DNA of 64,000 nucleotides, from positions 1 through 64,000 of the forward strand of contig QFPW01000012.1 of the NCBI GenBank assembly GCA_003241785.1, in the 5' to 3' direction. The position numbers and the translations under genes are program-made. Shown here piece by piece: positions 15,548 through 26,381 of this stretch. The notes beneath the pieces were generated by a model, which was not told where the DNA came from, did no database searches, and saw only the letters and a program-made list of their open reading frames with translations. Numbering within the stretch: position 1 is the stretch's first letter; every line of letters begins with the position of its first letter. Origin of the DNA: Rhodovulum sulfidophilum (lineage in GTDB: Bacteria > Pseudomonadota > Alphaproteobacteria > Rhodobacterales > Rhodobacteraceae).

Positions 15548-16483
15548 TCACAGCCCGTAGAGGCGGAAGCTGCTCCGCCCGGTCAGTTCCCGCGCCACGC
15601 CGAGCGCCACCAGCCGGTCGCAGAGCCGCCGCGCGGCGCGGTCGGTCATCCTGACCGCGCTGCCCCGGATCACCGGCGACAGCGCGATCGCGGGCGAGAG
15701 CGCGTCCTCGGCGAGGAAGAGGTCGACCGCCGCCCGCGCCGCCTTGGCGCGCAGCTTCGGCGCCACGGCGCGCAGCCGCGCGGCGCGGCGCGACAGGTCC
15801 TCGGCCAGCGCGCGCGCCTCGAGCGCGCCGAGCGCCGCGGCGCGGTGGCAGGCGAGCGTCAGCGCGGCCTCGCCGGCGCGCAGGTCGCCGCGCCTGAGGC
15901 CCGTGGAGAGCAGCGGCGCCACGCGATCCCAGCCGAGCGCGCGGCAGAGCGTGGCCTCGGCGAGCACCAGCGCCGCCGCCTCCTCGCGCGGCCAGGCCTC
16001 GATGGCCCGGGCGAGCACCCGGCCCGCCTGCGCGACCGGCCCGAGATCCTCGGCCCCGGCCAAGGTCTCGGTCAAGGACTCGGCGGAGCCCAGCACCGGC
16101 GCGGTCTCCGCCATCCGCGCGGTCCAGCGGCGGTCGAGCGGGGTCCGGACCGCGGCGCGCCAGAGGTCGAAGATCGCCCCCGCCGGACCCGGCCGGCCGC
16201 CCGGCCGGAGCAGATGCACCTCGTCGCGCAGATCGGCGACGCGCTCCGGCCGCCCGGCGAGGCGCGCGCAGGCCTCGGCCGCGCGCAGCGCGAGCCGGTC
16301 CCGGAGCAGCTCCGCCGGCACGTCCTCGCGCGGCTGGGCGACGACGGGATGCAGCGCGGCGAGCGCGGCGCCGGCCTGGAAGGCCAGCAGCTCCGGCTGC
16401 TCGGCCCCGCGCGGCCGGATCCAGGACGGCGCGGGACCGAAGTCGGGCGGCGGATCGGTGCGCGGCGCGGAGGACCTCTTCAT
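15548..16483 (-). CDS. DUF1403-family protein
   Basis: 311 aa, rich in Ala, Leu and Arg and probably all-helical. I recognise the DUF1403 pattern: an N-terminal FQAGAALAALHPVV, then DVPAELLRDRLALRAAEACARLAGR (near 78) and LRDEVHLLRPGGRPGPAG (near 105-122). It has no membrane segment or catalytic motif that I can see. Function is unknown. The family is repeatedly found next to an ScpB-like gene, as here, where the two are separated by 2 bp. The last 40 residues (RGSAVRMTDRAARRLCDRLV) look like a winged-helix, suggesting a nucleic-acid role, which is my inference. Confidence 0.75.
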   Translation of the reverse strand: MKRSSAPRTDPPPDFGPAPSWIRPRGAEQPELLAFQAGAALAALHPVVAQPREDVPAELLRDRLALRAAEACARLAGRPERVADLRDEVHLLRPGGRPGPAGAIFDLWRAAVRTPLDRRWTARMAETAPVLGSAESLTETLAGAEDLGPVAQAGRVLARAIEAWPREEAAALVLAEATLCRALGWDRVAPLLSTGLRRGDLRAGEAALTLACHRAAALGALEARALAEDLSRRAARLRAVAPKLRAKAARAAVDLFLAEDALSPAIALSPVIRGSAVRMTDRAARRLCDRLVALGVARELTGRSSFRLYGL

Positions 16484-16557
16484 GCCGGGAGCCTACCGCG
16501 GCGTTCGGGGACCCGCCACGGGTTCTTGCGGGCGCGGCGAGGGCCGCGCCCCAGACC

Positions 16558-18372
16558 TCAGGAAAGCGTTTCCTCTGCCTCGGCCGCGGCCACCGGCTCC
16601 GGCAGGTCGGGCGAGACCTTCCAGTCGCGGAGCTTGTAGACCGTGCCGGGCCGGGGCCGGGGCTTGTCCGCGCCCTCGCGCATCCGGCGCTTGAAGGAAT
16701 GGATCGGCGTCGCGCGGTCGTCGATCCGCACCTCGACCACCGAGGGCCCGTCATGGGCGAAAGCCGCGTCGAGCGCCGCGCCGATCTCGGCCGGATCCTC
16801 GACGTAGAAGCCCTTCAGCCCCAGCGCCTGCGCCGCCGCCGCGAAACCCGGCGTCACGCCGGGCGCCTCCAGCATCGCCGATTGCACGTTGTTGAAGAAG
16901 ATCTCCTGCCAGAGCTGGATCCAGCCGAGCCGGCCGTTGTTGATGACGACGTTCACCACGCGCTGGTTGAACTGCGCCTGGGTCGCGAGCTCGCCCACCG
17001 TGTAGGAGAAGGCGCCGTCACCCGCCACGGTGACGATCCGCGTCCCGGGCCGCGTCGCCGCCGCGCCGATCGCGCCGGGCACCGAATAGCCGAGGCCACC
17101 CTGGCCGCGGGCGAAGAGGAACTGGCGCCCGGGCCTCTTCGCCGGGATGTAGCCCGAGATCCAGCCGGCGGCGAAGGAGGCGTCGGAGACGACGATGTCG
17201 TCCTCGCCGAGCCGCTTCGCGATCTCGGCCATCACGCGCGGCGGCTGGACCGGCTGGCTCGTCGCGGCCATCTCCTCGGCCTTGACGCGGTCGCCCTCGG
17301 CCCTGACCTCGGCGATCCGCGCCACCCAGTCCGCTCGCTCCGGCTGCGCCCCGAGCGCCGCGCCGAGCGCGGTCATGATCTCGCGCACGTCGCCCAGAAG
17401 CGGCACGGTCGGGCGGAAGGTGCGGCCGTGCTCCAGCGGATCGCAGTCGATGGTGATCGTCGCCTGGGCGGGCGTGGGCAGGGTCCAGTTCATGCCGGTG
17501 TTCTGGCTGACCTTGGAGCCGCACCAGATCACCAGATCCGCCTCCTGGATGAGCTCGATCGCCGCCCAGGAGCCGAGCGGGTTGAGCACGCCCGCCGCGT
17601 AGGGCCGCGTCTCGGGCACCGATCCCTTGCCCGAGAGCGAGGTGACCACGAGCCCGTTCAGCGCGTCCGCGAAACCGGTCACGACCTCGGCCGCGTCCGA
17701 GCCGTGGACGCCCCCGCCGCAGACGAGCGCGGGGCGCTCGGCCCGACGGATCAGCGCCGCCGCCTCGGCGATCGCCTCGGCCGGCGCGGTGGAGCGCAGG
17801 TAGGGCATGCGCCTGGTCCGGTCGTCGGTCACCGCCGCCGGGGTCACGCCGTCCCAGTCGGCGTCGAAGATGTCATGCGGGATGATCACCGCCACCGGGC
17901 CGGGCCGGGGCGCGGTCGCCACGCGGAAGGCGGTGCGCAGGATGTCGGGCAGCGCCGCGATCGAGGGCACGAGCCAGCTTTCCTTGGTGCAGGTCTTGAA
18001 GAAGGCGAGCTGGTCGAAGCCCTGGCTCGCGATGCCCTTGTCGCGCAGCTGCAGCCAGTCGAGCGGCAGCTCGCCGACGATCGCGATCATCGGGATCGAG
18101 GCGTTCAGCGCCTCGAGAAGCCCCGCCGGCAAGAGGTTCGCGCCGGGTCCGACCGTGACGTCGCAGACGCCGGGCTTGCCGGTGAGCCGGGCATAGGCGT
18201 CCGCAGCGTAGGCCGCGTTGCGCTCGTCGCGCATCAGCACGTGGCGGATCCGGTTCGACCGCCGCGACATGCCGTCATGCAGCGCCGTGGTCTGCCCGCC
18301 GGGCATCCCGAACACCACCTCGACTCCCGAAGCCGCCAGCATCTCGGCGACAAGGTCTCCCATATGGGGCAT
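16558..18372 (-). CDS. Thiamine-diphosphate-dependent enzyme, acetolactate synthase-like
   Basis: 604 aa with the three-domain layout of the ThDP decarboxylase/acetolactate synthase superfamily. The N-terminal Pyr domain has FGMPGGQTTALHDGM and the catalytic-Glu helix RDERNAAYAADAYARLTGKPG (Glu about residue 51). A central domain follows, then a PP domain with GDGAFSYTVGELATQAQFNQ and the closing NN about 30 residues after GDG. It could be a carboligase or a 2-oxo-acid decarboxylase; the substrate is not evident and it is not obviously IlvB. It follows the polyol transporter genes on the same strand after a hairpin-containing gap of 89 bp, so it may act on a product of that pathway. Confidence 0.85.
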   Translation of the reverse strand: MPHMGDLVAEMLAASGVEVVFGMPGGQTTALHDGMSRRSNRIRHVLMRDERNAAYAADAYARLTGKPGVCDVTVGPGANLLPAGLLEALNASIPMIAIVGELPLDWLQLRDKGIASQGFDQLAFFKTCTKESWLVPSIAALPDILRTAFRVATAPRPGPVAVIIPHDIFDADWDGVTPAAVTDDRTRRMPYLRSTAPAEAIAEAAALIRRAERPALVCGGGVHGSDAAEVVTGFADALNGLVVTSLSGKGSVPETRPYAAGVLNPLGSWAAIELIQEADLVIWCGSKVSQNTGMNWTLPTPAQATITIDCDPLEHGRTFRPTVPLLGDVREIMTALGAALGAQPERADWVARIAEVRAEGDRVKAEEMAATSQPVQPPRVMAEIAKRLGEDDIVVSDASFAAGWISGYIPAKRPGRQFLFARGQGGLGYSVPGAIGAAATRPGTRIVTVAGDGAFSYTVGELATQAQFNQRVVNVVINNGRLGWIQLWQEIFFNNVQSAMLEAPGVTPGFAAAAQALGLKGFYVEDPAEIGAALDAAFAHDGPSVVEVRIDDRATPIHSFKRRMREGADKPRPRPGTVYKLRDWKVSPDLPEPVAAAEAEETLS

Positions 18373-18420
18373 CGAACTCTCCGTCCTTTCCGGTATGGCG
18401 CCCCTTCGGGGCTCCGTCGC

Positions 18421-18445
18421 GCGGGGGGCGCGGACCGCCCCCCGC
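18421..18445 (-). other. GC hairpin between glpV and the ThDP-enzyme gene
   Basis: Perfect 10-bp inverted repeat (GCGGGGGGCG at 18421-18430, CGCCCCCCGC at 18436-18445) with a 5-nt loop, without a T-tract. It starts 17 bp past the glpV stop. It may be a partial terminator or an mRNA-stabilising structure that lowers expression of the downstream gene. Confidence 0.5.
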
Positions 18446-18461
18446 CACTTCGCTCAGGTGA

Positions 18462-20240
18462 TCACATCGACTCCGGCATCACCTTGCCGTCGCTCCAGGC
18501 CTTCAGGAGCAGGTCGTAGTCGACCGTCTCGCCCTGGGGTTTCTCGTTCTCGAGCTTGCGCTGGGGCGCGAGATTGCCGTCGGCGACCGCCTTCTCGTAC
18601 CACTCCTCCGCCGAGGTCTTCGGGTTCAGCTTCGGCGCGCAGACCTTCTGCACCCCGGCGCGCTCGATGCGCTCCATCACCTTGTCCTGCGCGTCGGCGA
18701 GGTTATCGAGCGCCTGCTGCACCGTCGTCTCGCCCGAGATCGCGGTCGAGATATTCGCCCACCAGAGCTGCGCCATCTTCGGATAGTCGGGCACGTTGGT
18801 CCCGGTCGGGGTCCAGGCGACGCGGGCCGGCGAGCGGTAGAACTCGATCAGCCCGCCGAGCTGCGGCGCGCGCTCGGTGAAGCTCTCGTGCCGCACCGTG
18901 GAGTCGCGGATGAAGGTGAGACCCACGTGGGACTTCTTCACGTCGACGGTCTTCGAGGTGACGAACTGGGCGTAGAGCCAGGCCGCCTTGCGCCGGTCCT
19001 CGGGGGTGGTGTTGAGCAGGAGCCAGGAGCCCGCGTCCTGGTAGCCGAGCTTCATCCCGTCGTGCCAGTAGGCGCCGTGCGGCGAGGGGGCGACGCGCCA
19101 TTTCGGCGTGCCGTCCTCGTTGACGACCGGCATGCCCTGCTTGGCATAGTCGGCGACGAAGGCGGTGTACCAGAAGGCCTGCTGGGCGATCGAGCCGCTC
19201 GAGGTCACCGGCGAATATTCGTAGAAGGTCATGCCCTGCGCCTCGGCCGGGGCGTAGTCCTTCAGCCAGCGGATCGAGGTGTCGAGCGCGTAGACGGCCG
19301 CGGGGCCGTTGATGTCGCCGCCGCGTTCGATCGAGGAGCCGACCGGGTGGCAGTCCTCGACCCGGATGCCCCATTCGTCGACCGGCAGGCCGTTCGGCAG
19401 GCCCCTGTCGCCCGAGCCCGCCATCGAGAACCAGGCGTCGGTGTAGCGCCAGCCGAGCGAGGCGTCCTTTTTGCCATAGTCCATGTGGCCGAAGATCGGC
19501 TTGCCGTCGACCTGCTTGACGTCGTTGGTGAAGAAGGCGGCGATGTCCTCGTAGGCCGACCAGTTGACCGGAACGCCGAGCTCGTAGCCGTACTTCTCCT
19601 TGAACTTCGCCTTGATGTCGGGATCGGTGAACAGGTCGTAGCGGAACCAGTAGAGGTTCGCGAACTGCTGGTCGGGCAGCATGTAGAGCTTGCCGTCGGG
19701 CGCGGTCGTGAAGGACTTGCCCATGAAGTCGTCGATGTCGAGCGTCGGCGAGGTGACGTCCGCCCCTTCGCCCGTCATGTAGTCGCTGAGCGGAACCGCC
19801 CAGCCGTAGCGGTAGTGGGTGCCGATCAGGTCGCTGTCGTTGACATAGGCGTCGTAGACGTTCTGACCCGACTGCAGCTGCGTCTGCAGCTTCTCGATCA
19901 CGTCGCCTTCCTGGAGCAGGTCATGGGTCACCTTGATCCCGGTGATCTCCTCGAAGGCCTTGGTCAGCGTCTGGGACTCATAGGTATGGGTCGGGATGTT
20001 CTCGGAGACGACGTTGATCGTCATGCCCTTGAACGGCTCGGCCGCCTTCTGGAACCACTCCATCTCGGCGACCTGCTGGTCGCGCGTCAGCGTCGAGGGC
20101 TGGAACTCGCCGTCGACCCATTTGTCGATCGCGCCCTGCTCCTGCGCGTGGGCGCCGAGGGCGAGGGCGCTGATGCCCGCGGCCAGCAGCGCCCGACGCG
20201 CCAGCGGCATCGCCGCCCGGAATTGAGGTGATATCTTCAC
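18462..20240 (-). CDS. glpV: Polyol (glycerol-type) ABC transporter substrate-binding protein
   Basis: 592 aa, long for a solute-binding protein but normal for the GlpV type. A signal peptide is visible: RRALLAAGISALALGAHA followed by QEQGA (cleavage about residue 32). The body contains the extracellular-solute-binding fold with FKGMTINVVSENIPTHTYES and LPDQQFANLYWFRYDLF. The periplasmic protein delivers the polyol to GlpP/GlpQ. The GTG start at 20240 has an AAGGGAGGA Shine-Dalgarno about 8 nt upstream. It is the last transporter gene of the glpS-T-P-Q-U-V order and follows a hairpin-rich gap, often a way to raise binding-protein mRNA. Confidence 0.88.
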   Translation of the reverse strand: MKISPQFRAAMPLARRALLAAGISALALGAHAQEQGAIDKWVDGEFQPSTLTRDQQVAEMEWFQKAAEPFKGMTINVVSENIPTHTYESQTLTKAFEEITGIKVTHDLLQEGDVIEKLQTQLQSGQNVYDAYVNDSDLIGTHYRYGWAVPLSDYMTGEGADVTSPTLDIDDFMGKSFTTAPDGKLYMLPDQQFANLYWFRYDLFTDPDIKAKFKEKYGYELGVPVNWSAYEDIAAFFTNDVKQVDGKPIFGHMDYGKKDASLGWRYTDAWFSMAGSGDRGLPNGLPVDEWGIRVEDCHPVGSSIERGGDINGPAAVYALDTSIRWLKDYAPAEAQGMTFYEYSPVTSSGSIAQQAFWYTAFVADYAKQGMPVVNEDGTPKWRVAPSPHGAYWHDGMKLGYQDAGSWLLLNTTPEDRRKAAWLYAQFVTSKTVDVKKSHVGLTFIRDSTVRHESFTERAPQLGGLIEFYRSPARVAWTPTGTNVPDYPKMAQLWWANISTAISGETTVQQALDNLADAQDKVMERIERAGVQKVCAPKLNPKTSAEEWYEKAVADGNLAPQRKLENEKPQGETVDYDLLLKAWSDGKVMPESM

Positions 20241-20287
20241 GTTTGTCCTCCCTTTGGGCCCGCCCTTCGGGCAAGGCTCCTCTGATC

Positions 20288-20343
20288 CCGGGCGCGGTTC
20301 CGCCCGGTCCGTCGTTGATCCGGCGTGTCCCCCCGAAGGGGGA
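20288..20343 (-). other. Two intercistronic hairpins between glpU and glpV
   Basis: Hairpin one: CCGGGCG at 20288-20294 with CGCCCGG at 20301-20307 (7-bp stem, 6-nt loop). Hairpin two: TCCCCC at 20328-20333 with GGGGGA at 20338-20343 (6-bp stem), which on the minus strand closes a UUCG tetraloop directly after the glpU stop codon. Such structures before a binding-protein gene often protect the downstream mRNA segment from decay. Confidence 0.5.
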
Positions 20344-20628
20344 TCAGCCGAAGCGCAGGATGACGAGGCCCACGCCCAGGGAGATCCCGAGCGGGAGCCA
20401 GAAGGCCTCCATCTCGGTCGCGTAGACGAAGCCGAGATGGATGAAGGCCGCGACGACGAGCGCGATGAAGAGCCGGTCGCCGCGGGTCGTGGGCATGGGC
20501 AGGAAGCCCTTGCGCTCGTAGGTGGGCCAGACGATCTGCAGCGCGGTCATGCCGACCAGCATCAGCGCCACGCAGGCGAAGAAGGTCGCCGTCGGATAGG
20601 TCCAGGCCATCCATTCGAGGTCGATCAT
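20344..20628 (-). CDS. glpU: Small membrane subunit of the glycerol-type ABC transporter (DUF2160)
   Basis: 94 aa. Three hydrophobic segments can be seen (about residues 13-33, 51-70 and 74-92) with a short charged loop YERKGFLPMPTTRGD between the first two. It belongs to the DUF2160 family, the small integral membrane protein always found between glpQ and glpV in rhizobial glycerol transport operons. It is needed for transport there, but its exact role is unknown. It starts 10 bp after glpQ. Confidence 0.88.
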   Translation of the reverse strand: MIDLEWMAWTYPTATFFACVALMLVGMTALQIVWPTYERKGFLPMPTTRGDRLFIALVVAAFIHLGFVYATEMEAFWLPLGISLGVGLVILRFG

Positions 20629-20638
20629 CGCACCCTCC

Positions 20639-21514
20639 TCACACGCGCCCGAGGGCGAAGCCCTTGGCGATGTAGTTGCGCACGAACCAGATCACCGCGA
20701 CGCCCGGCAGGATCGTCAGCACGCCGGCGGCGGCGAGCAGGCCCCAGTCGAGCCCCGAGGCCGAGGCGGTCCGCGTCATGGTCACGACGATCGGCCGCGC
20801 GTCGACCGAGGTCAGCGTCCGGGCGAGCAGAAGCTCGATCCAGGAGAACATGAAGCAGAAGAAGGCGGTGACCCCGATCCCACTCTTGATCAGCGGCAGG
20901 AAGATCGTGACGAAGAACCGCGGCATCGAATAGCCGTCGATATAGGCGGTCTCGTCGATCTCGCGCGGGATGCCGGACATGAACCCTTCGAGGATCCAGA
21001 CCGCGAGCGGCACGACGAAGAGCGTATGCGCGAGCGCCACCGCCCAGGGCGTGTCGAAGAGCCCGACCGCGGAATAGAGCTGGAAGAAGGGCAGCAGGAA
21101 CACCGCCGCCGGCGCCATCCGGTTGGTGAAGAGCCAGAAGAAGACGTGCTTGTCGCCGAGGAACTTGTAGCGCGAGAAGGCATAGGCCGCCGGCAGCGCC
21201 ACGGCGAGCGAGATCGCCATGTTGATGAACACGTAGGTGAGCGAGTTCACGTAGGACATGTACCAGGTCGGGTCGCTGAAGATGACCCGGTAGTTGTCGA
21301 GGCTAGGCGCCACCGGCAGGAAGTCCGACCGGCTCATGATGGTCTGCGGCGTCATCAGCGACATGCGCACGATCCAGTAGATCGGCAGCATCTGGAAGAT
21401 CAGGAACAGCCCGAGCGCGACGGCGGGAACGAGGCGCCCGAGGCTCCGGGCGCGGGTGGCGGCGCGCGGCGGCGCTTCGAGGGGCGCGGCGAGCGCCGGG
21501 TCGGCGATGGTCAT
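20639..21514 (-). CDS. glpQ: Polyol ABC transporter permease (GlpQ-type)
   Basis: 291 aa, MalG-type inner-membrane permease. The N-terminus carries a transmembrane helix (VPAVALGLFLIFQMLPIYW) and the cytoplasmic EAA loop is DETAYIDGYSMPRFFVTIFLPLIKS (from about residue 190). About six membrane segments are visible. A much longer frame exists upstream but is glpP read in another frame; the ATG at 21514 gives the normal family start. It is 20 bp downstream of glpP. Confidence 0.9.
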   Translation of the reverse strand: MTIADPALAAPLEAPPRAATRARSLGRLVPAVALGLFLIFQMLPIYWIVRMSLMTPQTIMSRSDFLPVAPSLDNYRVIFSDPTWYMSYVNSLTYVFINMAISLAVALPAAYAFSRYKFLGDKHVFFWLFTNRMAPAAVFLLPFFQLYSAVGLFDTPWAVALAHTLFVVPLAVWILEGFMSGIPREIDETAYIDGYSMPRFFVTIFLPLIKSGIGVTAFFCFMFSWIELLLARTLTSVDARPIVVTMTRTASASGLDWGLLAAAGVLTILPGVAVIWFVRNYIAKGFALGRV

Positions 21515-21534
21515 GATGGATCGGTCCTCCCGGG

Positions 21535-24553
<3,019 letters not shown>

Positions 24554-24557
<4 letters not shown>

Positions 24558-26104
24558 GCCGGCGCCCCCGCGAAGGAGGCCGCCGTCGGCGCCGGCACCG
24601 GGGTCCAGCCGCCGGAGAGCCGCCGCGACATCTGGAGATAGCGGTCGTGCTGCCGCCCGAGCCGTTCCGCGCGGCGGGCGTCGGGCTGGTAGCTCCGCGC
24701 GACGCGCGTCATCGCCGTCATCGCCGCGTCGAGGTCGGGACGCAGCCCGACCGCGACCGCGCCGCACATCGCGGCGCCCTTGGCGCCGAATTCCGAGCCG
24801 TTCGCCACGGTCATCGGCAGGCCGATCGCATCGGCGAACATCTGCGACCAGACGTTGCTCTTCGACGGCCCGCCCGCGAGCACCGCGCGCGTCGGCCGCG
24901 CCGACTGCGGCCCGCCGAGCAGGAAGTCGACGTCGGTGCGATGCGCGAGCGTGATCCCCTCGAAGACCGCGCGGAGCACGTCGGCGAGGCTCGCCCCCGC
25001 CGTCAGCCCGACGAGCGCGCCCGGCATCCCGTCGGGGCCCCCGAAGAGATAGGGCAGGAACATCGCCCCGCTCTCGCGGTCGAGCGCCTGTTCGACGAGA
25101 TCGCTGCAGACCTCGTAGATCGAGCGCCCGGCCGCGAGCGCGCGGTCCGCCTCGGCCTGGAGCATGGTCTTGCACAGCCATTCGAGGTTGCTGGCCGAGG
25201 TCGGGGTCGCGATCGTCGCGAGATAGAGGCCGCCGACCGGATAGGGGCATTGCAGCGTCGGGCGCGGGTCGAGGAGCGGTCGCGCATGCAGCGTCGAGTT
25301 GATGCTGAAGGTCCCGGCCACGACGCCGAGCTGGTCGGCGTGGCGCAGCCCGGAGGCGAGCGAGCAGCCCACGACATCGTAGACGCCGCGCGCGACCGGC
25401 GTGCCGGCGAGAAGTCCGGTCTCGGCCGCCGCCTCGGGCGTGATCCGGCCGGCGATCTCGGTCGCCGCGCCGATCTCGGGCAGCCGCGAGACCCAGGCGC
25501 CGAGCCCCGCCTCGCGCAGCGCCTCGAGCGCGTAGGCGCCCTTCGCCACGTCGAGCGTGCCGGCGCAGCCGGCGTCGGTCGGATCGGTCGAGATGTCGCC
25601 GGTCAGCCGGTAGCGCAGGAAATCCTTGCACGCGAGCACATGCGCCGTGCGCGCCAGCGTCTCGGGCTCGTGCCGCTGGAACCAGCCGAGCAGCGCGGTG
25701 GTCTGGCCGGGCCAGATCGCCTGCAGGATCGCGTCGGAGAGCCGCGGGCCGACGCCGTCGCGGCGCCAGTCCTCGATCAGGCCGAGCGCGCGGCTGTCGG
25801 TCGAGCCGAGGCCCGGGCGCACCACGGCGCCGTCGGCGTCGACGAGAAACAGCCCCGCGCCGTAGCCCGAGGGGGTGACGGCCGCGATGTCGCGCGGATC
25901 GGTCCCGCTCTTCCCGATCACCGCCTTCACGGCCTCGGCCGCGCCCCGCCACATCGCGTCGGGGTCCCGCTCGGTCCAGCCGGGGCGCGGAAAGGTCATC
26001 CGGTTCGGACGGTGCTCGCAGGCGACCTCCTCGCCGGCCGCGTCGAATAGGGTGACCTTCACCATCGTGCCGCCGGCATCGATGCCGAGAAGCAAATCGG
26101 ACAT
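24554..26104 (-). CDS. FGGY-family polyol/ketose kinase (not typical GlpK)
   Basis: 516 aa. Seen: the N-terminal ATP/sugar motif LLLGIDAGGTMVKVTLFDA, WTERDPDAMWRGAAEAV near residue 44, the second-domain VAGTFSINSTL near 258 and the C-terminal FGGY signature region RAVLAGGPSKSNVWSQMFADAIG near 410. True glycerol kinases begin with a DQGTTSSR motif, which is absent, so another polyol or ketose (for example a C4-C5 polyol) is the more likely substrate. It is the first gene of the minus-strand transporter operon and is divergent from a GlpD-like dehydrogenase. The pair suggests phosphorylate-then-oxidise chemistry. Confidence 0.87.
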
Positions 26105-26186
26105 GCATCCTCCCGTGACCCGGCGCCGGAATGGGTCCGGACGCCGCCTGCGAGGCCGGCCCTTCTGTCGGGGTCCAATCCTCAGG

Positions 26187-26207
26187 TTGTCATTATAAGT
26201 TGAGACA
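26187..26207. promoter_or_regulatory. Candidate operator copy 1 in the polyol divergent promoter
   Basis: TTGTCATTATAAGTTGAGACA lies about 85 bp before the kinase start. It matches copy 2 (26325-26344) at TTGTCAT-x-ATAAGT followed by AGACA. Overlapping it is a perfect palindrome AGTTG-AGA-CAACT (26198-26210), and a wider inverted pair GTTGTC/GACAAC (26186-26191, 26204-26209). A GntR/UTRA regulator gene lies in the divergent operon and is the natural candidate to bind here. Confidence 0.6.
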
Positions 26208-26324
26208 ACTCCAACACGGTCTCAGCTGTCAAGCGGGATTCTCGCGGCAAAACAGGCCATTTTTGTGCTGCGATGCATCAATATTGCTGCGTCGCGGTCA
26301 TTTCGGTCACGTCGACGCGACAGC

Positions 26325-26344
26325 TTGTCATGATAAGTCAGACA
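26325..26344. promoter_or_regulatory. Candidate operator copy 2 in the polyol divergent promoter
   Basis: TTGTCATGATAAGTCAGACA, about 40 bp before the GlpD-like start. The core TTGTCA-TGATAA is an imperfect 12-bp palindrome. One copy per divergent gene and a 138-bp spacing suggest each promoter has its own site, or that both sites are bridged. Confidence 0.6.
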
Positions 26345-26381
26345 TGCATATGGTTGCCATCCAAGCGATTGGAGGATGGTG

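Noticed and set aside
16558..18372. Sulfoacetaldehyde acetyltransferase (Xsc) as identity of the ThDP enzyme
   Set aside because: No pta or sulfonate transporter genes nearby and the N-terminus does not resemble Xsc.
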